Assembly: GCA_029007845.1 (NCBI GenBank)
Contig: JAQXIP010000110.1
Coordinates: forward strand, 1 to 64,000
Length of the DNA: 64,000 nucleotides
Direction of reading: 5' to 3'
DNA from: Clostridiales bacterium
GTDB taxonomy: Bacteria > Bacillota > Clostridia > Lachnospirales > Lachnospiraceae
Positions 21,035-31,342 of this stretch are shown here, one piece after another; within the stretch, counting starts at the first letter, position 1; each line of letters begins with the position of its first letter. Made by a program: the position numbers and the translations under genes. A model generated the notes under the pieces. The model did no database searches. It saw only the letters and a list, made by a program, of their open reading frames with translations, and was not told the DNA's origin.

Positions 21035-22326
21035 GAATTGTTACATTACAGGAGAGTACAAAGAAAAACATTCTGGAAAATCTGTTAAAAAGAAGTCCGA
21101 ATCAGTATGGACAGTATGAGGACAGTGTAAAAGAGATTCTGGAAGCGGTAAAAACCAGAAAAGATGAAGCATTATTTGAATACGAGGAAAAGTTTGACCA
21201 TGCCGTGCTGACTCCGGAGACGATACGTGTTTCTGAGGCAGAGATACAAGAAGCATATGAAGAAGTCGATGCTTCTCTTCTGGTTGTTATCCGCAAGGCA
21301 CTTGAGAACATCCGGTCATTTCATGAAAAGCAGAAGCAGTATAGCTGGTTTGATCCAAAGCCGGATGGAACGATTCTTGGACAGAAAGTAACTGCCCTTG
21401 CCAGAGTCGGAGTATATGTTCCGGGAGGAAAGGCAGCATACCCTTCTTCGGTACTGATGAATGTTGTCCCTGCTTCGGTTGCCGGAGTGAAAGAGATTAT
21501 TATGACCACTCCGCCATCCCTTGAAGGAGGAAAGGTAAACCCTGCGACACTGGTGGCGGCAAAAGAAGCCGGAGTTGATGTGATCTATAAAGCGGGAGGT
21601 GCCCAGGCCATTGGTGCAATGGCATATGGAACGCAAAGTATTCCAAAGGTAGATAAAATTGTAGGTCCTGGAAATATTTATGTTGCATTGGCAAAAAAGG
21701 CAGTATTTGGTCATGTCAGCATTGATTCGGTTGCAGGTCCAAGTGAAATTCTTGTTCTGGCAGATGAGACGGCTAATCCACGTTACGTTGCGGCTGATTT
21801 ATTGTCTCAGGCGGAACATGATGAACTGGCCAGTGCCATTCTTGTTACTACTTCCAGAGAACTGGCTGAAAAAGTATCGGAAGAAGTCGATGCTTTTATA
21901 AAGACACTTTCAAGAAAAGAGATTATCCAGAAATCCCTGGATAACTTCGGATATATTCTCGTTGCCCAGACAATGCAGGATGCCATTGATGTTACAAATG
22001 AGATCGCTTCTGAGCATCTTGAGATTGTTACAAAAGATCCGTTCCAGACGATGACAAAGATTCAGAATGCTGGTGCAATCTTCCTTGGAGAATACAGCAG
22101 CGAGCCGCTGGGAGATTATTTCGCAGGACCGAATCACATTCTTCCAACGAATGGAACTGCCAAATTCTTTTCACCGTTAAGTGTGGATGACTTTATTAAG
22201 AAGTCCAGCATTATCTCTTATTCAAGAGAAGCATTAGAACCAATTCATGAGGATATTGAGGCATTTGCAAAAGCAGAACAATTGACTGCACATGCGAATT
22301 CCATTGCGGTCCGCTTTAAAAAATAA
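21031..22326 (+). CDS. hisD: Histidinol dehydrogenase
   Basis: [48 protein letters not shown]. Confidence 0.95.
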   Translation: MRIVTLQESTKKNILENLLKRSPNQYGQYEDSVKEILEAVKTRKDEALFEYEEKFDHAVLTPETIRVSEAEIQEAYEEVDASLLVVIRKALENIRSFHEKQKQYSWFDPKPDGTILGQKVTALARVGVYVPGGKAAYPSSVLMNVVPASVAGVKEIIMTTPPSLEGGKVNPATLVAAKEAGVDVIYKAGGAQAIGAMAYGTQSIPKVDKIVGPGNIYVALAKKAVFGHVSIDSVAGPSEILVLADETANPRYVAADLLSQAEHDELASAILVTTSRELAEKVSEEVDAFIKTLSRKEIIQKSLDNFGYILVAQTMQDAIDVTNEIASEHLEIVTKDPFQTMTKIQNAGAIFLGEYSSEPLGDYFAGPNHILPTNGTAKFFSPLSVDDFIKKSSIISYSREALEPIHEDIEAFAKAEQLTAHANSIAVRFKK

Positions 22327-22386
22327 TTGTAGATTTGTCAGGTATCGGATTTCGTTTCTAAGTCCTAGTCAAAAAGGCTTCTGCAT

Positions 22387-22602
22387 GTAACAGTTTAGCC
22401 GTGATGAGCGCACAGCCGCCGGAAGCACGCAGAATATCAGATACCATGAAATACCCGCTTTTGCTCCATTGAACACGTAGCGGTACAAAGGTTTTGCAAA
22501 AAAATCAAAACCAAGTGCCGACGTGTTCAAAGGGATATTTCATGGTACCTGATATTCGGTGTGCTTCCGGCGGCTGTGCGCTCATCACGGCTGAACTGTT
22601 AC
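22387..22602 (+). mobile_element. MITE-like ~216 bp palindromic element, copy 1
   Basis: Terminal inverted repeat GTAACAGTTTAGCCGTGATGAGCGCACAGCCGCCGGAAGCAC / complement at right end; near-identical to 57134..57350; flanked by ttctgcat / ctctgcat (7/8 TSD). Confidence 0.85.
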
Positions 22603-22630
22603 CTCTGCATAAAAAAGATGCAGGGCTTTT

Positions 22631-22659
22631 TTGACAGATAAATAAAAATTGGGTATAAT
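22631..22659 (+). promoter_or_regulatory. Consensus sigma-A promoter for hisB operon
   Basis: TTGACA -17 nt- TATAAT. Confidence 0.8.
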
Positions 22660-22727
22660 GAATAGGATTACAGTGTTACGAAATGATATGGCGGCATTCA
22701 TTCCAGAATATGACGGAGGCGTAAAGT

Positions 22728-23318
22728 ATGAAAACAAGATCAGCAAAAGTGAACCGGAAAACACAGGAAACAGATATTCATATGGATTTTTCACTGGATG
22801 GTTCCGGCAAGACATCCATTCAGACAGGAATCGGTTTTTTTGATCATATGCTGAATAGTTTTACCAGGCATGGTCTGTTTGATATGACGCTTACAGTGAA
22901 AGGGGATCTGGAAGTAGATGGTCATCATACCATTGAGGATACCGGCATTGTATTAGGAACAGCAATAAAAGAGGCAATCGGGGACAAAAAAGGAATAAAA
23001 CGGTTTGGTTATTTTATTCTTCCTATGGATGATGCCCTGGTGCTATGCTCGCTGGATTTATCCGGAAGACCGTACCTTTCCTTTGATGTTCCCTTTACGG
23101 TAAACCGTGTGGGATACATGGATACGGAACTTGCAAAAGAGTTTTTTTATGCGGTTACATACAGTGCCGGAATGAATCTGCATCTGAAGCTTTTGTCTGG
23201 GGAGAATAATCATCATATTATGGAAGCTATGTTCAAGGCATTTGGAAAAGCATTGGATGAAGCGGTCATGCAAGATACAAGAATACAAGGTGTTTTATCT
23301 ACCAAAGGAAGTTTATAG
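22728..23318 (+). CDS. hisB: Imidazoleglycerol-phosphate dehydratase
   Basis: GIGFFDHMLNSFTRHGLFD, VDGHHTIEDTGIVLG. Confidence 0.94.
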   Translation: MKTRSAKVNRKTQETDIHMDFSLDGSGKTSIQTGIGFFDHMLNSFTRHGLFDMTLTVKGDLEVDGHHTIEDTGIVLGTAIKEAIGDKKGIKRFGYFILPMDDALVLCSLDLSGRPYLSFDVPFTVNRVGYMDTELAKEFFYAVTYSAGMNLHLKLLSGENNHHIMEAMFKAFGKALDEAVMQDTRIQGVLSTKGSL

Positions 23319-23326
23319 GAGGCATA

Positions 23327-24082
23327 ATGGAAATCATACCAGCAGTCAACATCATTAATGGTCATTGCATTAAAATTACTGCCGGAACCTATGAAGGAGC
23401 AGAGATTTACTCCCATTCTCCTCATAAAATGGCATTACAGTGGGAGAGCCAGGGGGCAAAACGCCTTCACGTAACGGATTTGGATGGGGCGTTTTCCGGT
23501 TATCTTGTTAATATTGAATCTATACAAAAGCTGATGGATGAAGTGAAGATTTCGGTTGAACTAGGCGGAGGAATCCGTTCAATTCAGGAAGTGGAAAAAG
23601 TCTTAAATCTGGGTGCAGACCGGGTAGTAATTGGCACAAAGGCAGTAGAAAATCCGAAGTTTATCCAGGAGGCACTTAGTCTGTTTGGCAGAGAACATCT
23701 GGTTGTATCCATTGCAGCACAAAATGGAATGGTTGCGGTAGATGGGTGGTCCAGAGTCAGCAGCTATAATGCGCTGAATCTAATCAGCGAACTGATTGAA
23801 ATGGGGATTCGCTATGTGGAATATACCGATATCTCTGAGTTTGGCATTGGCAGTACACCAAATGTAGAGACAATGTATGAGATTGCCCGGAGAAAGGAAA
23901 TCGAGCTTACGGTATATGGCTGTTTTAATACTTACAAGGATCTTGAAAATGTTGCCCAGGCAGGCGCATATGGAGCAATCGTAGATAATGCATTATATGA
24001 GAACCGGATATTGCTTCCAAATGCGATTGCATTTTTTAACAAGGATAAAGGAAAGGACGAAAACGATGGATTCACAGAATAA
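23327..24082 (+). CDS. HisA-like (beta/alpha)8 protein with substituted catalytic residues
   Basis: [49 protein letters not shown]; expected PAID is PAVN and SIDA is SIAA. Confidence 0.85.
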   Translation: MEIIPAVNIINGHCIKITAGTYEGAEIYSHSPHKMALQWESQGAKRLHVTDLDGAFSGYLVNIESIQKLMDEVKISVELGGGIRSIQEVEKVLNLGADRVVIGTKAVENPKFIQEALSLFGREHLVVSIAAQNGMVAVDGWSRVSSYNALNLISELIEMGIRYVEYTDISEFGIGSTPNVETMYEIARRKEIELTVYGCFNTYKDLENVAQAGAYGAIVDNALYENRILLPNAIAFFNKDKGKDENDGFTE

Positions 24083-25337
24083 ACGAATTATTCCGTACAT
24101 TTATGCAGAAAATGAAATACAGGCAAATGTCATCCGGCTGGCACAGCGGTATGAGACAATCGGTGCCGATGAACTGTTCATCTATAATTATGCCATGGAT
24201 GAGGCTTCCAGAGAAGAATTTTTAGAAACGGCAAAACAGATCGGCAAGCTGGTTGATATTCCTTTTACCATTGGCCTCTATGTGAACCGTTTTGAAGATA
24301 TAAAAAAGGCACTGTATACCGGAGCAAAGCATGTGGTTGTAAAAGAAGAGATTACCGAAAACTGGGATGCAGTAAAAGAAGGAACAGACCGGTTTGGCAA
24401 AGACAAAGTGGTGGTGGAGCTTACCTGTTCTGATGATTTTGGTCAGGTGGATGAAGTAAAAAAACTGGAAGAACTGAATGTATATGCTGTTCTTTTAAAG
24501 CATGTTGATGTCAATGAACGGCTGAAGGAGAACCTGAAACGGGTTGACATGCCGGTGATTATCCGTGATTCCCTTACAAGAAATGATCTGTCCGAGCTGA
24601 TGGGACTGGATCATGTCTGGGGCGTCTCTACGAATTATTTTGAGAATAAGGAGTTAATGCCTGCAAAACTGGCGCTTAAGAAAGAGGGAATTCCGGTAAA
24701 TACGTTTGAAAGTGCCATCCCGTTCTCTGAATTTGTAACAGACTCTGCCGGTCTTGTTCCGTGTGTTGCCCAGGATTACAAAACCGGTGAAGTACTGATG
24801 CTGGCATATATGAACGAAGAGTCTTATAAAAAGACCATCGAGACCGGACGGATGACCTATTACAGCAGAAGCCGTCAGGAACTTTGGTGTAAGGGCGATA
24901 CTTCCGGTCATTATCAATACGTAAAAGCATTGAAGATTGACTGTGATAATGATACAATACTTGCAGAAGTGAAACAGGTTGGTGCTGCATGCCATACTGG
25001 CAACCGTTCCTGTTTCTACCGTGAATTAGTGAACCGCTCCGGTGATTTTGTGAATCCGCTTACCGTCCTCACCGAAGATTATGATGTGATTGCGAACCGG
25101 AAAGCACATCCAAAGGAAGGTTCCTATACGAATTACCTGTTCGAGAAAGGAATCGATAAAATATTAAAAAAATGTGGTGAAGAGGCAACCGAGATTGTGA
25201 TTGCCGCCAAAAATCCAAATGCGGAAGAACTGAAATATGAGATTTCAGATTTTCTGTACCACCTGATGGTTCTTATGGTTGAGTGTGGGCTGGATTGGAA
25301 CGATATCGTGAAAGAACTTGCGAACCGCCGGTCTTAA
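24066..25337 (+). CDS. hisIE: Degenerate HisF-like domain fused to phosphoribosyl-AMP cyclohydrolase / phosphoribosyl-ATP pyrophosphatase (HisIE)
   Basis: His[38 protein letters not shown]; His[17 protein letters not shown]-terminal [30 protein letters not shown] resembles HisF. Confidence 0.88.
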   Translation: MDSQNKRIIPYIYAENEIQANVIRLAQRYETIGADELFIYNYAMDEASREEFLETAKQIGKLVDIPFTIGLYVNRFEDIKKALYTGAKHVVVKEEITENWDAVKEGTDRFGKDKVVVELTCSDDFGQVDEVKKLEELNVYAVLLKHVDVNERLKENLKRVDMPVIIRDSLTRNDLSELMGLDHVWGVSTNYFENKELMPAKLALKKEGIPVNTFESAIPFSEFVTDSAGLVPCVAQDYKTGEVLMLAYMNEESYKKTIETGRMTYYSRSRQELWCKGDTSGHYQYVKALKIDCDNDTILAEVKQVGAACHTGNRSCFYRELVNRSGDFVNPLTVLTEDYDVIANRKAHPKEGSYTNYLFEKGIDKILKKCGEEATEIVIAAKNPNAEELKYEISDFLYHLMVLMVECGLDWNDIVKELANRRS

Positions 25338-25357
25338 ACGGAAAGGAGAGAAGGAAC

Positions 25358-25519
25358 ATGCTTTTTGTGAAGTATCTTTTATTTTATCTTTTTAAGGCGC
25401 TGTTTCTAGCAGCGGTAGCTGTTTTAGGGATCTTTGCAGGCAAAAAATTACGGGATCATAAAACGGCCCGTATGCAAAGAGAAGCACAGGAAGTTAATGA
25501 AATTACCGAAACAAAATAG
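25358..25519 (+). CDS. Small membrane protein, 53 aa
   Basis: MLFVKYLLFYLFKALFLAAVAVLGIFAGKKLRDHK; strong RBS ggaaaggagagaagg. Confidence 0.65.
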   Translation: MLFVKYLLFYLFKALFLAAVAVLGIFAGKKLRDHKTARMQREAQEVNEITETK

Positions 25520-25548
25520 AAAGAAACCACAATTTGGAGGAAAAAATA

Positions 25549-28185
25549 GTGAAAGCGTATGGAGTAAACGAATTAAGAAAAATGTATCTCGATTTTTTTG
25601 AGAGCAAAGGACATCTGGTAATGAAGAGTTTTTCTCTTGTACCACATAATGACAACAGTCTTCTTCTGATTAATGCCGGAATGGCTCCATTAAAGCCTTA
25701 TTTTACCGGTCAGGAGATTCCGCCGAGAAGACGTGTGGCTACCTGTCAGAAGTGTATCCGTACCGGAGATATTGAGAATGTTGGAAAAACAGCCAGACAT
25801 GGTACATTTTTTGAGATGCTCGGTAATTTTTCTTTTGGAGATTACTTCAAACACGAAGCGATTAACTGGTCCTGGGAATTCTTAACAGAAGTCATTGGTC
25901 TGGATAAAGACCGTCTGTATCCTTCTGTTTATGAGACCGATGATGAAGCTTTTGAGATCTGGAATAAAGAAGTCGGTGTTCCGGCAGACCGCATTTTCCG
26001 GTTTGGTAAGGAAGATAACTTCTGGGAACACGGGGCAGGACCTTGCGGTCCTTGTTCGGAGATCTATTATGACCGTGGTGAAAGCTACGGATGCGGAAAA
26101 CCTGGATGTACGGTTGGATGTGACTGTGACCGTTATATGGAAGTGTGGAATAATGTATTTACCCAGTTTGAAAATGACGGAAAAGGAAATTATACCGAAT
26201 TAGAAAATAAAAATATTGATACCGGCATGGGTCTGGAACGTCTTGCCGTAGTCGTTCAGGATGTGGATTCTATCTTCGCGGTGGATACGATTAAAGCGCT
26301 TCTTGACAAAGTGGCACAGATTGCTGGAACAGAGTATAAAGTGGATGAGACAAAGGATATTTCCCTTCGTCTGATTACCGATCATATCCGTTCTGTCACA
26401 TTTATGATTTCTGACGGAATTATGCCAAGCAATGAAGGCAGGGGATATGTTCTGCGCCGTCTTTTAAGAAGAGCAGCAAGACATGGCCGTCTTCTTGGAA
26501 TTAAAGGAAAATTCTTATCTGAGTTAAGCAAGACCGTAATCGAACTTCATAAAGATGGTTATCCGGAACTGGAAGAAAAACAGGAAATGATCTTTAAGGT
26601 ATTATCAGAAGAAGAAGAGAAATTCAATAAAACCATTGATCAGGGACTTTCTATGTTGTCTGAGCTGGAAGCTTCTCTGAAAAAATCCGGTGAAACCGTT
26701 CTTTCTGGTGACCAGGTATTCAAGTTATATGACACATATGGATTCCCGGTTGACCTGACAAAAGAAATTCTGGAAGAAAAAGGCATTTCCATTGATGAAG
26801 ACGGATTTAAAAAGGCAATGGAAAAGCAGCGTGAACAGGCAAGAAAAGCCCGTAAAACAACCAATTATATGGGTGCGGATGTGACGGTATACCAGTCCAT
26901 TGATGCAGCCATTACATCAAAATTCGTTGGATATGACCGGACAAGCCATGTATCCAAAATCACTGTTCTCACAACGGAAACAGATCTGGTTCAGGCACTT
27001 GCAGATGGTGATATGGGAACCATAATAGTGGAAGAAACGCCATTTTATGGAACGATGGGCGGCCAGGTAGCGGATACTGGAATGATTACCACGGATACCG
27101 CTGCCTTTGAGGTACTTGATACCATCCATCTTCAGGGCGGCAAGATCGGTCATGTTGGAAAGATGGTAAAAGGCATGCTGTCGGTTGGAGATGAGGTTAC
27201 TTTAACGATTGACGAAGGACGCAGAAATAATACCGGGAAAAACCACAGTGCTACCCACCTATTACAGAAAGCCCTTCGGATGGTGCTTGGAACTCATGTA
27301 GAACAACAAGGATCTTATGTTGATAAAGACCGTCTGCGTTTTGACTTTACTCATTTCTCAGCAATGACAAACGAAGAGTTACAGCAAGTGGAATCGATTG
27401 TAAATGAGGAAATCCAGAAAGCACTTCCGGTTGTTACCGATATTATGACGCTGGATGAGGCAAAGAAAACCGGTGCCATGGCATTGTTTGGTGAAAAATA
27501 TGGAGAAACCGTACGAGTGGTGCGTATGGGAGACTTTAGTACAGAACTTTGCGGTGGTACCCATGTTGCCAATACCTCTGCCATTACGACATTTAAGATA
27601 CTGTCTGAGAGTGGAATTGCAGCAGGAGTGCGCCGTATCGAAGCATTAACCGGGGATGCGGTATTTGAATATTACCGTAATATGGAACAGACACTCCATG
27701 AGGCAGCCCATGCAGCGAAAACCGAGCCGGACAAACTGACGCATAAGATTTCTTCTATGCTTGAGGAAATCAAAGAATTTCAGTCTGAAAATGAGAAACT
27801 GAAAAATAAACTGGCAAAAGACGCCCTTGGGGACGTAATGAATCAGGTTGTGGATGTAAAAGGGGTTAAGCTTCTGGCTGCTTCTGTGGAAAATGTTGAC
27901 ATGAATGGTCTTCGCACATTAGGCGACCAGTTAAAGGAGAAACTGGGAAGTGGTGTTGTGGTACTGGCTTCTTCCAATGACGGAAAAGTAAACCTGATTG
28001 CGATGGCAACGGATGATGCCATGAAAGCCGGTGCTCATGCAGGCAACCTTATCAAAGCGATCGCTTCTGTAGTAGGCGGTGGCGGCGGTGGACGTCCAAA
28101 TATGGCTCAGGCAGGCGGAAAGAATCCGGCAGGAATTCCAGATGCAATCGCAAAAGCAAAAGAAGTATTGGAAGAACAACTGTAA
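25549..28185 (+). CDS. alaS: Alanyl-tRNA synthetase
   Basis: INAGMAPLKPYFTG, HGTFFEMLGNFSFGDYFK, NHSATHLLQKALR, STELCGGTHVANT; GTG start after ggagg. Confidence 0.96.
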   Translation: MKAYGVNELRKMYLDFFESKGHLVMKSFSLVPHNDNSLLLINAGMAPLKPYFTGQEIPPRRRVATCQKCIRTGDIENVGKTARHGTFFEMLGNFSFGDYFKHEAINWSWEFLTEVIGLDKDRLYPSVYETDDEAFEIWNKEVGVPADRIFRFGKEDNFWEHGAGPCGPCSEIYYDRGESYGCGKPGCTVGCDCDRYMEVWNNVFTQFENDGKGNYTELENKNIDTGMGLERLAVVVQDVDSIFAVDTIKALLDKVAQIAGTEYKVDETKDISLRLITDHIRSVTFMISDGIMPSNEGRGYVLRRLLRRAARHGRLLGIKGKFLSELSKTVIELHKDGYPELEEKQEMIFKVLSEEEEKFNKTIDQGLSMLSELEASLKKSGETVLSGDQVFKLYDTYGFPVDLTKEILEEKGISIDEDGFKKAMEKQREQARKARKTTNYMGADVTVYQSIDAAITSKFVGYDRTSHVSKITVLTTETDLVQALADGDMGTIIVEETPFYGTMGGQVADTGMITTDTAAFEVLDTIHLQGGKIGHVGKMVKGMLSVGDEVTLTIDEGRRNNTGKNHSATHLLQKALRMVLGTHVEQQGSYVDKDRLRFDFTHFSAMTNEELQQVESIVNEEIQKALPVVTDIMTLDEAKKTGAMALFGEKYGETVRVVRMGDFSTELCGGTHVANTSAITTFKILSESGIAAGVRRIEALTGDAVFEYYRNMEQTLHEAAHAAKTEPDKLTHKISSMLEEIKEFQSENEKLKNKLAKDALGDVMNQVVDVKGVKLLAASVENVDMNGLRTLGDQLKEKLGSGVVVLASSNDGKVNLIAMATDDAMKAGAHAGNLIKAIASVVGGGGGGRPNMAQAGGKNPAGIPDAIAKAKEVLEEQL

Positions 28186-28229
28186 AAATATTCTGAACCA
28201 TTTTTTTCCATCTTTTTCGCAAAAAGTGG

Positions 28230-28257
28230 TTGACGAATTATTCTTTTATGTTATAAT
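28230..28257 (+). promoter_or_regulatory. Putative promoter for rpsU
   Basis: TTGACG -16 nt- TATAAT. Confidence 0.65.
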
Positions 28258-28363
28258 CATATTTGTGCTATTTGAGTATCCTTCTGTTCGGTGGGGGATC
28301 AATTATTAACCCAGACAGTTGTAAGGCACAATAAACAACTGGAGGGAGGTTAGGTGTGAGACT

Positions 28364-28540
28364 ATGTCAAATGTTATCGTGAAAGAGAACGAATCTTTAG
28401 ACAGTGCTCTCCGCAGATTCAAAAGAAGCTGTGCGAAAGCAGGTATTCAGCAGGAGATTCGTAAAAGAGAGCATTATGAGAAGCCAAGTGTAAGACGTAA
28501 GAAAAAATCAGAGGCTGCTCGTAAACGTAAATTTAACTAA
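28364..28540 (+). CDS. rpsU: 30S ribosomal protein S21 (absent from ORF track, 58 aa)
   Basis: [61 protein letters not shown] ggaggga upstream. Confidence 0.96.
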   Translation: MSNVIVKENESLDSALRRFKRSCAKAGIQQEIRKREHYEKPSVRRKKKSEAARKRKFN

Positions 28541-28554
28541 TTGTGCGAGATAAT

Positions 28555-28585
28555 GGGGCTGTTCCTTATGGGACAGCTCCTTTTT
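28555..28585 (+). terminator. Intrinsic terminator after rpsU
   Basis: GGGGCTGTTCC-ttat-GGGACAGCTCC-TTTTT. Confidence 0.8.
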
Positions 28586-28770
28586 CTAAGAAAACTCTGC
28601 CAGACCAGATGGAATCGGTCATAAATTTTCCGGTTCTGCCATACAATGTTCATAGCAAGTATCTGGGTGTGGTAATCTTTATGGGAAAAGCATATCGTTC
28701 TGACCATCAGAAAAACAAGAAAAGAATTCTTGCCAATGCCCATATCACACAGCCAAAGGGAAAATCAGAT

Positions 28771-29043
28771 ATGGAAAAAGCGGTTTTTTTTGAAGAAATA
28801 TCCAATGCGATTGCCATTCCCCAGGATGTTCTTGGAAACCTGCCGATTGTTACTGTTACCGGAAGGCAGCTGGTTCATATTGAAAATTATAAAGGAATCA
28901 TCCAGTATCAGAGTGATACGGTACGGGTTCAGACAAAAGCAGGAGTGCTTTGCGTAAATGGGAAACGGTTATCCATTGACTATTATTCATCCGATGAGAT
29001 GCGAATATCAGGACACATTCTTGAAATCAGATATCAAATGTAG
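28771..29043 (+). CDS. YqfC-like sporulation protein (YabP/YqfC family)
   Basis: LPIVTVTGRQLVHIENYKGIIQY; directly upstream of yqfD; start assigned at 28771. Confidence 0.8.
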   Translation: MEKAVFFEEISNAIAIPQDVLGNLPIVTVTGRQLVHIENYKGIIQYQSDTVRVQTKAGVLCVNGKRLSIDYYSSDEMRISGHILEIRYQM

Positions 29044-29057
29044 AAAGAGGGAGCAGC

Positions 29058-30314
29058 ATGCATCGGGTAATCCGTTGGTTTCGGGGGTATGTAAGAGTAC
29101 AGGTCAAAGGTCGTTCTCCGGAACGCTTTTGCAATCTTTGTTCGAACCGTGGAATAATCGTATGGGATTTTGGCATTGATGAGAATCATCAGTATCATTT
29201 ATGTATGTATCGTTCTGATTTTAAGAAACTGCTGCCAGTTGTGAAAAAATCCGGAACAAGACCCTGTATCGAAAAAAGAATTGGATTTCCTTTTTTTCTG
29301 AAATGCTGGTCAAAACGGAAAGTGCTTGTCACCGGATTTCTTTTTTTTATCGCCATTCTGCTTTTTTTGTCCCGGTTTATCTGGAATATCGATATTGAGG
29401 GAAACTACACCTATACGGATGAAGAAATGCTTAAATTTCTTGCAAAAAAGGGGATTACGACCGGATGCACCATCCAGTCAGTCAACTGCGCGGTCATGGA
29501 AGAAGAGATCCGGAAGCATTATTCCGACGTTGGATGGGTATCGATGGATATTAACGGCACGAATCTCCGGGTTCGCATTGTAGAAACCAATATGCCGGTT
29601 CCCTATGAAAAACAGACAAAACCATGCCATCTTGTTGCAAGCCATTCTGGAACGGTGGAATCCATTGTGACACGTTCTGGTGTTCCTCTTGTGAAAAAAG
29701 GGGCTGTCGTAACAGCCGGAGCTATCGTGATTTCCGGGATAGAAGAACTTTATGGTGACTTTGACGTCCCTGCAGGGAAAAAAGGTGTTGCAGCAGATGG
29801 AACGGTAAAAATCCGTACCTCATACGAGTACGAGGCAGTCATTCCGCTGAAAATAAACGCAAAAGTTTATCTTGATAAAGAGACGGTACAGTACGGAATA
29901 AAAGTGTTCCAAAAGAGATTTTATCTGTATCCTCCACTTTACCGTTTCCAATCTGAAACCCGTTATGATATAATAACCAGTGAAAATGTGTGGAGTATCG
30001 GTTGTTTTTCTCTTCCATGTGCCTCGATCAACCGGAGAATCCGTCCATATAAAACCGTGGCTGACACCCTTAATGTGGATGAGGCAAAGAAAAAAGGAGA
30101 AGAACGATTAGAAAATTATCTGGATCATCTGGATCAGAAAATCGTATCCGTTCTAAAAACGGATATCCACTATAAAAAAGAAACGGATGCGCTGATTCTG
30201 ACCGCTGACATTGCCGTCATAGAACAGGCGGGAGAGATACGGTATGTGACCGACTCAGAGCTTCTATCTGATGATCAGGATCATGCGGCAAAAGAGGAGG
30301 AAAAAACGGATTAG
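29058..30314 (+). CDS. yqfD: Sporulation protein YqfD
   Basis: GYVRVQVKGRSPERFCNLCSNRGI N-terminus, single TM then IWNIDIEGNYTYTDEEM; yqfC-yqfD-phoH order. Confidence 0.88.
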   Translation: MHRVIRWFRGYVRVQVKGRSPERFCNLCSNRGIIVWDFGIDENHQYHLCMYRSDFKKLLPVVKKSGTRPCIEKRIGFPFFLKCWSKRKVLVTGFLFFIAILLFLSRFIWNIDIEGNYTYTDEEMLKFLAKKGITTGCTIQSVNCAVMEEEIRKHYSDVGWVSMDINGTNLRVRIVETNMPVPYEKQTKPCHLVASHSGTVESIVTRSGVPLVKKGAVVTAGAIVISGIEELYGDFDVPAGKKGVAADGTVKIRTSYEYEAVIPLKINAKVYLDKETVQYGIKVFQKRFYLYPPLYRFQSETRYDIITSENVWSIGCFSLPCASINRRIRPYKTVADTLNVDEAKKKGEERLENYLDHLDQKIVSVLKTDIHYKKETDALILTADIAVIEQAGEIRYVTDSELLSDDQDHAAKEEEKTD

Positions 30315-30334
30315 GAAAGGAGTAATTTCGGAGA

Positions 30335-31342
30335 ATGGGAATTGTAGAACAAGTTATGAACATTCCTGCAGAACATGAGAAGAATCTGTTTGGACAATTA
30401 GATTCTTATATGAAGCTGATTGAGCGCAATCTGAATGTTACGCTTGTCTTAAGAGAAAATGGTCTGAAAATCATTGGCGAACCGGATCGGGTAGAGGAGA
30501 CTCAGGCTGTGATGAAAGAACTGTTAGACCTGTCGATCCGTGGAAATGTCATTACCGAGCAGAATGTGAATTATGCGCTCGCAATTATCACGGAGAACCG
30601 CAAACATCCGGATCAGGCAGTACACATGACCGAGTTTGATAAGGATGTAATCTGCCATACGATTCAGGGGAGACCAATTAAGCCAAAAACATTTGGGCAG
30701 AAGCGTTATGTGGATGCAATCCGGAACCATATGATTGTATTCGGAGTTGGTCCTGCCGGAACCGGGAAAACCTATCTTGCCATGGCAATGGCGATAAAAG
30801 CTTTTAAAAATGATGAGGTCAGTAAAATCATTCTTACACGGCCAGCCATTGAGGCAGGAGAGAAGCTGGGATTTCTGCCAGGTGACCTCCAGAGTAAAGT
30901 AGATCCTTATCTGCGTCCCCTTTATGATGCACTCTATCAGATTATGGGACCGGACAGTTACCTGAAAAATGTCGAAAAAGGCTGTATAGAAGTTGCGCCA
31001 TTAGCTTACATGCGAGGACGTACGCTGGATAATGCCTATATTATTCTGGATGAGGCGCAGAATACGACACCGGCTCAGATGAAGATGTTCCTCACCCGGA
31101 TCGGCTTTGGCTCAAAAGTAATCGTAACCGGGGATCTGTCTCAGAAGGATCTGCCAGATGGCACGAAATCCGGTCTGGAACAAGGTCTTAGAATACTAAA
31201 TAAAATCGATGATATCGCAATCTGTGAACTGACTAGCAAGGATGTGGTAAGGCATCCGCTTGTGCAGAAGATTGTAGATGCCTATGACAAATATGAAAGG
31301 AGTCATAATGGGAATCATAATCGAGAAAGAAACAAAGGATGA
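30335..31342 (+). CDS. PhoH family ATPase
   Basis: GPAGTGKTYLAMAMAIKA, LTRPAIEAGEKLGFLPGD, ILDEAQNTTPAQMKMFLTRIG. Confidence 0.94.
   Translation: MGIVEQVMNIPAEHEKNLFGQLDSYMKLIERNLNVTLVLRENGLKIIGEPDRVEETQAVMKELLDLSIRGNVITEQNVNYALAIITENRKHPDQAVHMTEFDKDVICHTIQGRPIKPKTFGQKRYVDAIRNHMIVFGVGPAGTGKTYLAMAMAIKAFKNDEVSKIILTRPAIEAGEKLGFLPGDLQSKVDPYLRPLYDALYQIMGPDSYLKNVEKGCIEVAPLAYMRGRTLDNAYIILDEAQNTTPAQMKMFLTRIGFGSKVIVTGDLSQKDLPDGTKSGLEQGLRILNKIDDIAICELTSKDVVRHPLVQKIVDAYDKYERSHNGNHNRERNKG

Noticed and set aside
22387-22602. CRISPR array or riboswitch as explanation for the repeat at 22387 and 57134
   Set aside because: Only two dispersed copies 35 kb apart, palindromic full-length, with flanking duplications; MITE fits better. 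No spaced direct repeats anywhere in the window.
25450-25548. T-box riboswitch upstream of alaS
   Set aside because: The gap between the 53-aa ORF and alaS is too short and lacks any AGGGTGG-like T-box motif.
28270-28345. Possible structured leader of rpsU (CAGTTGT..ACAACTG)
   Set aside because: Short stem only; cannot be matched to a known leader class without a covariance search.
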